Source of the DNA: Sphingomonas sp. CROZ-RG-20F-R02-07
GTDB lineage: Bacteria; Pseudomonadota; Alphaproteobacteria; Sphingomonadales; Sphingomonadaceae
NCBI RefSeq assembly: GCF_022662335.1
Contig: NZ_JAKNQJ010000007.1
Location: forward strand, 1-64,000
Direction of reading: 5' to 3'
DNA length: 64,000 nucleotides
The notes under the pieces are model-generated. The model worked only from the letters and a program-made list of their open reading frames with translations. It was not told where the DNA came from and did no database searches. The translations under genes were made by a program, and so were the position numbers. This document shows, piece by piece, positions 24,823 to 32,887 of the stretch; within the stretch, counting starts at the first letter, position 1; every line of letters begins with the position of its first letter.

Positions 24823-27144
24823 TCAGCGAAAGCGGCCGGCGAGCGAGACGCCGATCACGCGCGGGTCGTTGTACACGGCGGCCAGGTAATTCTCGATCAC
24901 GCCCTTCAGGTTGCGCGCGTTGGTGATGTTGCGCGCGAAGGCCGCGATCTCGTAGCGGCCATTGTCGATGCTGTAGCCAATCCGCGCGCCACCCTCGAAA
25001 TTGCCGTTCGAGGAAAATTCGGCCGAACGGTAGAGGACGAACTGGGTGTAGCCCTGCAGGTTCCAGTCGGTCGCGAGGAACAGCTTGCCGTTCGCGGTCA
25101 CGGGAATATCGTAACGCGCCGTCGCGTTGAAATTATAGGTGGGGGCGTTCGGCAGCGGGCTGTTGTTGATCTGCGCGAAGGTGTTCGCGCCCACCTTGAT
25201 CGTGGGCTGGAGCACGGTGCACACCACTTGCCCGTTGAGCGCACACACCTGTGCATAGACGTTCTTGTCGCGGATTTCCGTGCTGAGCGCGCTATAGCCG
25301 AGCGTCAGCGTCAGGTTGCGCATCAGGCGCAGTTCGGCATCGCCTTCCACGCCATAGCCGTTGGCGTGATCGGCGTTGAACAGCACGCCGTTGCCGTTCA
25401 CGTCATTGCCGTTCAACTGGATGTTGCGCACCGTATAGGCGAAGGCGGTGGCGTTGAGGCGCAGCTTGCCATCGAACATCACGCTCTTGAAACCGCCTTC
25501 GAACGAGGTGTTCGTTTCCGAATTCGCCGTCGTGAAATCGGAATTGAACACCGCCGAGCGGCCCTGGATGGTGGGGCCGCGGAACCCGCGCGCGGCGCGT
25601 AGATACAGGCTGAGATCCGGCGTTGCCTGATAGAGCAGGCTCGCATCCCAACTCGGCTGCGTGTCGGACAGGCGGACGTAGCGGCGCCCCGTATAGGTGG
25701 AGACGCCCGCGACCGTGTTCGCCGTCTGGAGCAGCGCGGTGCGCTTGGTATCCTTGGTCTCGCGGCCGCCGACCGTCAGCGTGAGATCGGGCAGGATCTT
25801 GTAGCTGGCTTGGCCGAAGAACGCCCAGGAGGTGTTCACGTCGCGCAGCAGCACATAGTTGTTAGGATTGCGCGCCGCGGTCGTCAGGAAATAGGCGCGC
25901 TGGTCGAATTCGGTCAGATCGACGTTGCTGAAATAGATGCCGCCGACCTGCCAGGTGAAGGGCCGATCGGACGCGCTCGCCAGCCGCAGTTCTTCGGTCC
26001 ACTGGTCGAGATAGCGGATCTGGCCCTGGCTCTGGCCATAGCCGTTCGCCACGCCGTTGACCGGGAAGTTGGCCGCCGCGCCGCCATCGGTGTCGCCGCG
26101 GCTATAGCCGTGCGTCGTTTCATAGGCGGTGATCGAGGTGAGCGTCGGCCCGCCGAAATCATAGGCGACTTTCACCGAGCCGCCATAGGTGTGATAGGCC
26201 TGAGGATTGTCGTCACCTTCGTCGAACGCGACCTGGGTGCGCGAGGCACTGGACTGGTTGCTGCCCTTGGTCAGCGCGCCGCGCAGGAACAGCGTCGAGG
26301 TGCCGTTATAGTCGCGCGCATGGCCCGAGCCGAGGATCGACAGGCTGTCGGTGGGCGTCAGCAGCAATTGCAGACGGATATCGCGGTCGTTGAAGCCGCC
26401 CATCGCGTCCTTGCGCGGCACCGGGGTGCTGTCCGCACTCGGGCCCGAATAGACGTTGTCGACGTAATTGTCGCGGTGCTGGTAGAGGCCGGACAGGCGG
26501 AACGCGATCTTGTCCGCCACGATCGGGCCGCCGATGCCGCCGTCGAACGTCACCGTGTTGAAGCTGCCATAGGAGGCCGAGGCGCGGCCCTCGAAATCCT
26601 GCGTCGGGCGCAGCGTGTCGAACTTGATGATGCCCGCGGTGGTGTTGCGGCCGAACAGCGATCCCTGTGGCCCGCGCAGCACCTCGACCTGGCTCACGTC
26701 GAACACCGGATTGGATTTCAGCACGACATGTTCGAGGACGACATCGTCCTGGATGATCGTCACCGGCTGCGAGGCGCCGAGATAGAAATCGATATTGCCG
26801 AGCCCGCGAATGTAGAAGCGCGGAAAGATGCGGCCGGTCGTCGTCTCGGCGTAAAGGCTCGGCACGCGGCCCGACAGCGACAGCAGCGTGTCGTCGCCGC
26901 TGGCCTGGAACGCGCGCAGGTCCGCCCCGCTCACCACGCCCACCGACACCGGCACGCGCTGCAGATTTTCGGAACGCCGTTCTGCGGTGACCACCACGTC
27001 GGCGACGCCGTCGGCCGGCTGGTCGCCCTGCCCGCTGGCCGCCATGGGCGCACCGGCCGGCGCATCCTGCGCATAGGCGGGTGCGATCCCCACCAGTGCC
27101 CCTGCGGCCACGCCACACCACAGCATCGTTCCGAACGCACGCAT
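24823..27144 (-). CDS. TonB-dependent receptor, substrate unknown
   Basis: This 773-residue outer-membrane receptor has a signal peptide (WCGVAAGALVGIAPAYAQ) and a TonB-box-like DVVVTAERRSENLQRVPVSV. The plug domain follows with FPRFYIRGLGNIDFYLG, VEVLRGPQGSLFGRNTTAGI and IKFDTLRP. The 22-strand barrel ends in VSLAGRFR, with the C-terminal aromatic/Arg pattern seen in this family. It has no N-terminal secretin/STN extension, so it is not a FecA-type signalling receptor. No catabolic partner sits beside it, so no ligand is proposed. An AAGGGG box lies 9 nt before the ATG, and a 22-bp perfect inverted repeat precedes it at 27163-27184. Confidence 0.88.
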   Translation of the reverse strand: MRAFGTMLWCGVAAGALVGIAPAYAQDAPAGAPMAASGQGDQPADGVADVVVTAERRSENLQRVPVSVGVVSGADLRAFQASGDDTLLSLSGRVPSLYAETTTGRIFPRFYIRGLGNIDFYLGASQPVTIIQDDVVLEHVVLKSNPVFDVSQVEVLRGPQGSLFGRNTTAGIIKFDTLRPTQDFEGRASASYGSFNTVTFDGGIGGPIVADKIAFRLSGLYQHRDNYVDNVYSGPSADSTPVPRKDAMGGFNDRDIRLQLLLTPTDSLSILGSGHARDYNGTSTLFLRGALTKGSNQSSASRTQVAFDEGDDNPQAYHTYGGSVKVAYDFGGPTLTSITAYETTHGYSRGDTDGGAAANFPVNGVANGYGQSQGQIRYLDQWTEELRLASASDRPFTWQVGGIYFSNVDLTEFDQRAYFLTTAARNPNNYVLLRDVNTSWAFFGQASYKILPDLTLTVGGRETKDTKRTALLQTANTVAGVSTYTGRRYVRLSDTQPSWDASLLYQATPDLSLYLRAARGFRGPTIQGRSAVFNSDFTTANSETNTSFEGGFKSVMFDGKLRLNATAFAYTVRNIQLNGNDVNGNGVLFNADHANGYGVEGDAELRLMRNLTLTLGYSALSTEIRDKNVYAQVCALNGQVVCTVLQPTIKVGANTFAQINNSPLPNAPTYNFNATARYDIPVTANGKLFLATDWNLQGYTQFVLYRSAEFSSNGNFEGGARIGYSIDNGRYEIAAFARNITNARNLKGVIENYLAAVYNDPRVIGVSLAGRFR

Positions 27145-27162
27145 GTCTCTGTCCCCTTATGT

Positions 27163-27184
27163 CCGCCGATCCCCGGATCGGCGG
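27163..27184. promoter_or_regulatory. 22-bp inverted repeat in the TonB receptor leader
   Basis: Two 10-bp arms, CCGCCGATCC and GGATCGGCGG, are separated by 2 bp and lie about 19 bp upstream of the receptor ATG, just before its ribosome-binding site. The position allows either an operator or an mRNA hairpin that occludes translation. No regulator gene is adjacent. The rest of 27185-27388 holds no gene that I can support. Confidence 0.5.
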
Positions 27185-27388
27185 TGCCCGGTCGATCCCT
27201 GATCGTCCCGCGCCTGCCCTCGGGCGGCCTCTAGAGCGACGGCGTGGCGGTTTTGTGACAAGGTCGTTACCATCGTCCGTCGCCCACCCGCCGCAATCCC
27301 GCACTGGCGCAGGGCGGGGCGTCGCTCCATGGTGGCACCGCGGCGGCGCTTGCGTCGTTGCAGTCGCCATCGTTTCCGAAAGCCCGCG

Positions 27389-29161
27389 TTGACCACTCCG
27401 CAGATCCTTGCCTTCGCCCTCGTCGCCGGGACGGTCGCGACCTTCGCCTGGGGCCGGTTTCGCTATGACCTGGTGTCGCTCGTGGCGCTGGTGATCGGCA
27501 TGGCGATCGGGATCGTGCCCGTGAAGGCGGCGTTTTCAGGCTTCACCAGTGACGTGGTCGTCATCATCGCCTCCGCGCTCGTCATCAGCGCGGCGGTCGC
27601 ACGATCGGGGGTGGTGGAAACGGCGATCCGCCCGCTGCTCGCGCATCTGACCTCGCTGGCGATGCAAGTGCCCGCGCTCGCCGGGGCGACGGCGCTGCTG
27701 TCGGTGGTGACCAAGAATGTCGGCGCGCTCGCCATCCTGATGCCGACCGCGATCAAGCTCGGACGGACGGAGGGCAGCTCGGTTTCCGCCCTGCTGATGC
27801 CGATGGCGTTCATGTCGCTGCTCGGCGGCCTCGTCACGCTCGTCGGCACGTCGACCAACATCATCGTCAGCCAGGTGCGCGAGGAAACGCTGGGCAAGCC
27901 GTTCGCGATGTTCGATTTCGCACCGGTGGGGCTCGCGCTGACGCTGCTCGGCTTCGTCGTCGTGTCGATCGGCTGGCGGGTGCTGCCGCGCGACCGGCCG
28001 TCCGCGGCGGGCATCGCGGATCTGGCGGGGGACGCCGCCTATGCGACGGAGGCGACCGTGCCCGACGCGCTCGACCCGGCTTTCGCGACCATCGCCGATC
28101 TGGACTTCGGGCGCGACGGGGTGACGCTCGCCGCGATCGTGCGGGCCGGCGGCGTGCGGGTGGCGGCCGCCGCCGACGCGGCGTTGATGCCGGGCGACAT
28201 ATTGGTGCTGGAGGGCGAGGACGCGGGGCTGGCGCGCATGTTCGCACGCCTGCCGCTGCGCCCCGCGCGCGACGACCGCGACGTGGCGGAGGAGCCGAGC
28301 GAAGAGGTCCGCTCGATCGAGGTGACGATCCAGCCCGGATCCGAGCTAATCGGCCAGTCCGCCGCCCGCACGCGGATGCAGGATCGCTACGGCGTCAAGC
28401 TGCTTGCCGTGGGGCGGAGCGACGAACGCATCACGCAGCGACTACGCGAAGTGACGCTGAAGGCGGGCGACGTGCTGCTGATCCAGGGTGGCGAAAAGGC
28501 GTTTCCCGAATTCATGCGCACGCTGTCGCTGCTGCCGCTCGCCGAACGCGTCGTGAAGCTGGGCGATCGGCGGCAGCGGCTTGGCCCGATCGCCATCCTG
28601 GCGGCGGCGATCCTGCTGATCGGCACGGGCACGATTCCCGTCGTGGCGGGGTTCTTCGGCGCGGCGGTGATGATCGTGGCGATCGGCGCGCTGCCGATGC
28701 GCGAGGCCTATGGCGCGCTGGAGCCCGAAGTGCTCGTCCTGATCGGCGCGCTGACGCCGCTGAGCGAAGCAGTGCAGCATACCGGTGGCACCGCGCTGAT
28801 CGCCGCAGGGCTCGCGCATCTGCTGACGGGGATCGCGCCGCTGCTGGTGCTGGGCACGCTGATGGTCACCGCCATGGCCTGTTCGCCGTTCCTTCACAAC
28901 GCGCCGACCGTGCTGGTGCTGGGGCCGATCGCGGTCTCGGTCGCGCAGCGGCTCCACCTCAATCCCGATCCGTTCCTGATGGCGGTGGCGACGGGGGCTG
29001 GCTGCGATTTCCTCACCCCCGTCGGCCATCAGTGCAACACGCTCGTGATGGGCCCGGGCGGCTACCGGTTCGGCGATTACTGGAAGCTCGGGCTGCCCTT
29101 GTCGATCATGGTTATCCTGGTCGGCGTTCCGCTGATCGCCTGGGTCTGGCCGCTCACATGA
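27389..29161 (+). CDS. SLC13/DASS-family permease with RCK_C (TrkA-C) domains
   Basis: This protein of about 590 residues is an integral membrane anion/citrate-type transporter. N-terminal helices lead to VGTSTNIIVSQV, the SLC13 G-x-S-x-N hairpin motif. A cytosolic insert contains two RCK_C/TrkA-C modules (about residues 210-280, with MPGDILVLEGEDAG, and about 300-390, with LKAGDVLLIQGGEKA). The second transport half has ACSPFLHNAPTVLVLG and GAGCDFLTPVGHQCNTLVMG, the paired SLC13 motif. The likely start is TTG at 27389 (protein beginning LTTPQILAFALV). ATG 27329 would add an unlikely Arg-rich 20-residue leader. The ClC gene follows with an ATGA overlap. Confidence 0.83.
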   Translation: MTTPQILAFALVAGTVATFAWGRFRYDLVSLVALVIGMAIGIVPVKAAFSGFTSDVVVIIASALVISAAVARSGVVETAIRPLLAHLTSLAMQVPALAGATALLSVVTKNVGALAILMPTAIKLGRTEGSSVSALLMPMAFMSLLGGLVTLVGTSTNIIVSQVREETLGKPFAMFDFAPVGLALTLLGFVVVSIGWRVLPRDRPSAAGIADLAGDAAYATEATVPDALDPAFATIADLDFGRDGVTLAAIVRAGGVRVAAAADAALMPGDILVLEGEDAGLARMFARLPLRPARDDRDVAEEPSEEVRSIEVTIQPGSELIGQSAARTRMQDRYGVKLLAVGRSDERITQRLREVTLKAGDVLLIQGGEKAFPEFMRTLSLLPLAERVVKLGDRRQRLGPIAILAAAILLIGTGTIPVVAGFFGAAVMIVAIGALPMREAYGALEPEVLVLIGALTPLSEAVQHTGGTALIAAGLAHLLTGIAPLLVLGTLMVTAMACSPFLHNAPTVLVLGPIAVSVAQRLHLNPDPFLMAVATGAGCDFLTPVGHQCNTLVMGPGGYRFGDYWKLGLPLSIMVILVGVPLIAWVWPLT

Positions 29162-30927
29162 CCCGCCGGATGCCCGCCCCGCTGCGCACGCTGCTCCGCC
29201 AGGCCACCGCGTTCCGCCGCAGGCTGCGCCGCAGCGAGGCGACGTTCATCATCCTCGCGGTGGTGGTGGGATCGGTCACGGGCGGACTGTCGGTCGCGCT
29301 CGGCACGGCGGCGCACGCGCTGCAGGCGCTGCTGTTCGGGTTGCCGGGCGAGATGCGGCTGAGCGCGATGCCGCATCTGCCCTGGTCGCGGCTGCTGGCG
29401 CTGCCCGCCGGCGGCGCGGTGCTCGGTCTGCTGCAATATGCGCTGGAACGCTGGCGTCGCCGCACCCCGGTCGACGTGGTGGAAGCCAATGCGCTGCACG
29501 GCGGCGCGGTGCCGTGGCGCGACAGCCTGAGCGTCACCGCGCAGACCTTCGCATCCAACGGCTTCGGCGCGTCGGTGGGGCTGGAGGCCGCCTATGCGCA
29601 GGTCGGCGGCGGCCTCGCCTCGGTGATCGGGCGGCGGCTGAGCATCCGCCGGTCCGATCTGCGCATCCTGGTGGGCGCAGGCGCGGGCGCCGCCATCGGC
29701 GCGGCGTTCGGCGCACCGCTCACCGGCGCCTTCTATGCGTTCGAGATCGTGATCGGCGCCTATACCCCGGCGGCGATCGCGCCCGTCGCGGCCGCCGCGA
29801 TCGCCGGCGTGGCGACCGCGCGCAGTCTGGGCGGGGTGCCCTATCTCATCACCGTGTCGAGCGTGGGCGTCACCCGCAACATGGATTATCTGGCGTTCGT
29901 CGGCATCGGCCTCGCCTGCGCGTTCGTGGGAATCGCGCTGATGCGCTCGGTCAGCCTGGTGGAGGCGGGCGTGCGGCGGATCGGGCTGCCCGCCGCGGCC
30001 CGACCTTTCCTGGGCGGGCTGCTGCTGATGCCGATCGCCTTCCTCTCGCCCGAGGCGCTGTCGGCGGGCCATGGCGCCTTGCACCTGACGCTGGCGGGCG
30101 ATGCGCCGATCCTGATCCTGTGCGGCGTGCTCGCCCTCAAATGGCTCGCCTCCTCGGTGTCGCTCGGCTTCGGGTTTCGCGGCGGGCTATTCTTCGCCTC
30201 GCTGTTTCTCGGCGTCCTGGTCGGCCGGATCTATGCGGGCGCGACCGAAATCCTGCTGCCCGGCGCGCCGCATCTGTGGACGCAGGACGCGGCCTTGGTG
30301 GGCATGGCGGCGCTGGCGGTCGCGGTGATCGGCGGACCGATGACGATGACGTTCCTGGTGCTGGAGGCGACGCGCGACTTCCAGCTCGCCGCGATCGTCC
30401 TCACCGCATCCCTGGTGGCGAGCGCGGTGGTGCGCGAACTCTTCGGTTACAGCTTCTCCACCTGGCGGTTGCATCTGCGCGGCGAGGTGATCCGGTCGGC
30501 GCGCGACATCGGCTGGGTGCGCCAGTTGACCGCGCGGTCGATGATGCGCGCGGCCCCGGTGACCGCGCCTGCCGCCATCACCATCGCCGCGCTGCGCCGC
30601 CGCGTGCCGCTCGGCTCGACCGGCCGGATCATCCTGCTCGACGCGGAGGATCGTTATGCCGGCATCGTCGCCACCACCGATGCGTTCGCCGACGGCGTCG
30701 ACTGCGACGCGGCCGCCGCCACGCTCGCGCGGCGGCCCGACGAGACGATCGATCCCGCCCGCAACATCACCGAGGTCATGCAGGTGTTCGACCGGCTGGG
30801 CGTGGACGATCTGGCGGTGGTGGCGGCCGATGGCGCGCTGCTCGGCACGCTCACCGAGGCGCATGTGCGCAAGCGCTATGCCAACGAACTCGAACGCAGC
30901 CAGCGCGAACTGTTTGGCGAGGCCTGA
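29158..30927 (+). CDS. ClC-family chloride channel/antiporter with C-terminal CBS-like region
   Basis: This 589-residue ClC protein has NGFGASVGLEAAYAQVGGG at the position of the usual G-R-E-G-P-x-x-Q helix. The gating Glu is kept but the following Gly-Pro is Ala-Ala. LVGAGAGAAIGAAFGAPLTG and GFGFRGGLFFASLFLGVLVG, the G-x-F-x-P helix with Ala instead of Pro, come next. The last 130 residues carry two CBS-like segments (RSMMRAAPVTAPAAI and ITEVMQVFDRLGVDDLAVVA). Operon coupling with the SLC13 permease suggests a shared role in anion movement. The changed selectivity motifs mean chloride transport is not assured. Confidence 0.82.
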   Translation: MTRRMPAPLRTLLRQATAFRRRLRRSEATFIILAVVVGSVTGGLSVALGTAAHALQALLFGLPGEMRLSAMPHLPWSRLLALPAGGAVLGLLQYALERWRRRTPVDVVEANALHGGAVPWRDSLSVTAQTFASNGFGASVGLEAAYAQVGGGLASVIGRRLSIRRSDLRILVGAGAGAAIGAAFGAPLTGAFYAFEIVIGAYTPAAIAPVAAAAIAGVATARSLGGVPYLITVSSVGVTRNMDYLAFVGIGLACAFVGIALMRSVSLVEAGVRRIGLPAAARPFLGGLLLMPIAFLSPEALSAGHGALHLTLAGDAPILILCGVLALKWLASSVSLGFGFRGGLFFASLFLGVLVGRIYAGATEILLPGAPHLWTQDAALVGMAALAVAVIGGPMTMTFLVLEATRDFQLAAIVLTASLVASAVVRELFGYSFSTWRLHLRGEVIRSARDIGWVRQLTARSMMRAAPVTAPAAITIAALRRRVPLGSTGRIILLDAEDRYAGIVATTDAFADGVDCDAAAATLARRPDETIDPARNITEVMQVFDRLGVDDLAVVAADGALLGTLTEAHVRKRYANELERSQRELFGEA

Positions 30928-31023
30928 AAAAATTTGGCGGATGCGCGACGGAAATCGCGGATCGCTGCGTTCTACCCTGTACGGCGCCAAACGAAGCGCC
31001 CGAGCAAGACAGGAGTATGTCCC

Positions 31024-31272
31024 ATGAAGCGTATGATCGGATTGATCCTCGCGGCCGGCGTCGCCGTCGCAGCGGCCGGAACCGCGGACTCCCGCGAGGG
31101 CTGCGGCCCCGGCTTCCACCGCGGGCCCTATAATGGCTGCCGCCCCAATCGGGGGCCTGGCTTCGGTGGCCCGGTGGTCGTCGGCAACTACTATCATGGC
31201 CGCGGTTATTGGGATGGCCGCCGCTATTGGCAGCATCGCGACCGTTGGCATGGCGGCTGGCGCTATCGCTGA
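31024..31272 (+). CDS. GCG_CRPN-domain small secreted protein
   Basis: This 82-residue protein has a signal peptide (MKRMIGLILAAGVAVAAAG). It carries the short GCG...CRPN motif, here EGCGPGFHRGPYNGCRPNRG, followed by a Gly/Trp/Arg/Tyr/His-rich tail (NYYHGRGYWDGRRYWQHRDR). This matches the GCG_CRPN prefix domain known from alphaproteobacterial secreted small proteins of unknown function. A GGAG box lies 8 nt before the ATG. It is followed at 31281 by a hairpin that could end the transcript, so it is probably monocistronic. Confidence 0.8.
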   Translation: MKRMIGLILAAGVAVAAAGTADSREGCGPGFHRGPYNGCRPNRGPGFGGPVVVGNYYHGRGYWDGRRYWQHRDRWHGGWRYR

Positions 31273-31280
31273 ACCCCTTG

Positions 31281-31308
31281 TCGGGGGAGCCTGCCCCGGC
31301 TCCCCCGA
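31281..31308 (+). terminator. Hairpin terminator after the GCG_CRPN gene
   Basis: The arms TCGGGGGAGCC and GGCTCCCCCGA (11 bp, perfect) flank a 6-nt loop, 8 nt after the stop codon. It is very stable but not followed by a T-run, as is common in GC-rich genomes. Confidence 0.65.
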
Positions 31309-31377
31309 TCCGACGGGCCTTGCGGTTCGATGACGGGGAGCAGATCGTGGTGGTTCGACGGCCAGGAACGCTGAGGG

Positions 31378-31938
31378 TTGCACGACCACGATCCCGATTT
31401 CGAGCTGATCGCGCGCGTCGGCCGGGGCGACGGATCGGCGACGCGCATGCTGGTCGTGGCGAAATTGCCGCGCATCCTGGCGCTTGCGACGCGCGTGCTG
31501 CGCGACCGCGCCGAGGCCGAGGATGTCGCGCAAGATGCGTTCGTCCGTTCATGGCGGCAGGCGAAGACGTGGCGACGCGGCGATGCGCGGTTCGATACCT
31601 GGCTTCACACCGTGGTGCTCAACCTGTGCCGCGATCGGCTCCGTCGGCGCCGGGATGCGACCGGCGAGACGATGCCCGACCGGGCGGACCCATCGCCGGA
31701 TGCCGAAGCCGGCCTGATCGCGGCAGAGCGCGGCCATGCCGTGGCGGAGGCGATCGCCGCCTTGCCCGAACGGCAGCGCGAGGCCATCCTGCTGGTCCAT
31801 TATCAGGATCTTTCGGGTGTGCGGGCCGCCGCCGCGCTGGACGTGAGCGTGGAGGCGCTGGAATCGTTGCTGGCGCGTGGCCGACGCCGCTTGCGCGACC
31901 ATCTCGCCCCTGCGCAGGAACGCGACGTGCATGACTGA
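31378..31938 (+). CDS. ECF-type RNA polymerase sigma factor
   Basis: This 186-residue sigma-70-family protein has the region 2 helix RDRAEAEDVAQDAFVRSWRQ and FDTWLHTVVLNLCRDRLRRR. Region 4 has AIAALPERQREAILLVHYQD and VSVEALESLLARGRRRLRDH. The length and lack of regions 1.1 and 3 mark an extracytoplasmic function factor. TTG at 31378 begins the chain (LHDHDPDFELI). It runs into the next gene with an 8-nt overlap. Together with the membrane protein and the metal-sensor homologue that follow, it fits a sigma/anti-sigma/periplasmic sensor module responding to envelope or metal stress (inference). Confidence 0.85.
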   Translation: MHDHDPDFELIARVGRGDGSATRMLVVAKLPRILALATRVLRDRAEAEDVAQDAFVRSWRQAKTWRRGDARFDTWLHTVVLNLCRDRLRRRRDATGETMPDRADPSPDAEAGLIAAERGHAVAEAIAALPERQREAILLVHYQDLSGVRAAAALDVSVEALESLLARGRRRLRDHLAPAQERDVHD

Positions 31939-32329
31939 ACCGCTGTCCCTCGAACGCTTTCGCGCGCTCGCCGACGCCTATGGCGGCGTGATCGCGCGCT
32001 GGCCCGAGCGCGAACGCGACGCCGCGCTGCGATTTTCGGCGCATCCCGAAGCCGTCGCGATCCTGCGTGAAGCCGCGACACTCGATGCCACGCTCGACCG
32101 GTGGCGCGTGCCCGCGCCCAATGCGGCGTTGCGCGACCGGATCGTGCGCAGCGCGATGCTTCCGGGCGCGATCACGGCGCGCGCGCGGCTATGGTGGTCG
32201 GGTATCGGTGTCGCGGCGGCGCTGGCGGGCGCCGGAGCGGGTATCGCCACCGTGGCCGTGGCGGCGCCGATCGACATCGCCACTGATGGCAGTACGTCGT
32301 TCGGCGACGTCGCGGCGCAGGACGGCTGA
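31931..32329 (+). CDS. Putative anti-sigma factor / small membrane protein
   Basis: This 132-residue protein has a soluble N-terminal helical part (EPLSLERFRALADAYGGVIA, then RWPERERDAALRFSAHPEAV) followed by one transmembrane segment (SGIGVAAALAGAGAGIATVA, about residues 89-108) and a short periplasmic tail. This layout and its position right after an ECF sigma gene point to an anti-sigma factor that holds the sigma factor at the membrane. No classical zinc ZAS motif is present, and I infer the role from context only. The ATG at 31931 lies within the end of the sigma gene. Confidence 0.6.
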   Translation: MTEPLSLERFRALADAYGGVIARWPERERDAALRFSAHPEAVAILREAATLDATLDRWRVPAPNAALRDRIVRSAMLPGAITARARLWWSGIGVAAALAGAGAGIATVAVAAPIDIATDGSTSFGDVAAQDG

Positions 32330-32331
32330 GG

Positions 32332-32778
32332 ATGGGCAGGATCCGCACCGCGCTGGCATTGTCCGTCCTCCTCAACCTGTTCTTGGCGGCGGCGTTGATC
32401 GCGGGCGTCGTGTCGCTGCGCCGAGGGGGCGGCACGATCGCCGCGGGCGCCTTGCGCATCGCGGGAGTCGAATTGCCCCCGGCCGAACGCCAGTCGTTCC
32501 GCAAGGCGCTGCGCGACACGCGGCGGGCGATGCGCCCGACCATCCTCGACGGGCGCGACGCCCGCGCCGAAGCGGCAACGCTGTTGCGTGCGCCCACCCT
32601 CGACCCGAACGCCGTCGCCGGCGCGCTCGATCGCGCCCGGACGTCGGACATGGCGGTGCGCGCCGCGGTCGAACGGCGCGCCATCGCCTATGCCGCAACG
32701 CTGTCCCCCGCCAATCGCGCGAAGCTGGCCGATGCGATGGATCGCCGGGCCGAACGGGCCCGCCCGATCGGGCGATAA
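32332..32778 (+). CDS. Periplasmic heavy-metal-sensor (Metal_resist/CpxP-like) protein
   Basis: This 148-residue protein has an N-terminal signal anchor (ALALSVLLNLFLAAALIAGV) and a helical Spy/CpxP/Metal_resist-like domain with LPPAERQSFRKALRDTRRAM and AATLSPANRAKLADAM, the L-S/T-x-x-x-R helix-hairpin signature. The start is 2 nt after the previous stop, so it is co-transcribed with the sigma and putative anti-sigma genes. Related proteins sit in the periplasm and modulate sigma release on metal or misfolded-protein stress. Metal ligands cannot be identified from sequence. Confidence 0.7.
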   Translation: MGRIRTALALSVLLNLFLAAALIAGVVSLRRGGGTIAAGALRIAGVELPPAERQSFRKALRDTRRAMRPTILDGRDARAEAATLLRAPTLDPNAVAGALDRARTSDMAVRAAVERRAIAYAATLSPANRAKLADAMDRRAERARPIGR

Positions 32779-32887
32779 CGGCGTCGGCCCGAGGCCGAAG
32801 CATAGCATCGTCGGGCATCGCCCCGCCTCGATCGTGCGACGGCCGCGGCAAAGCGCTATTCCCCGGCCGCCCTGTCCTGCCTAGACC

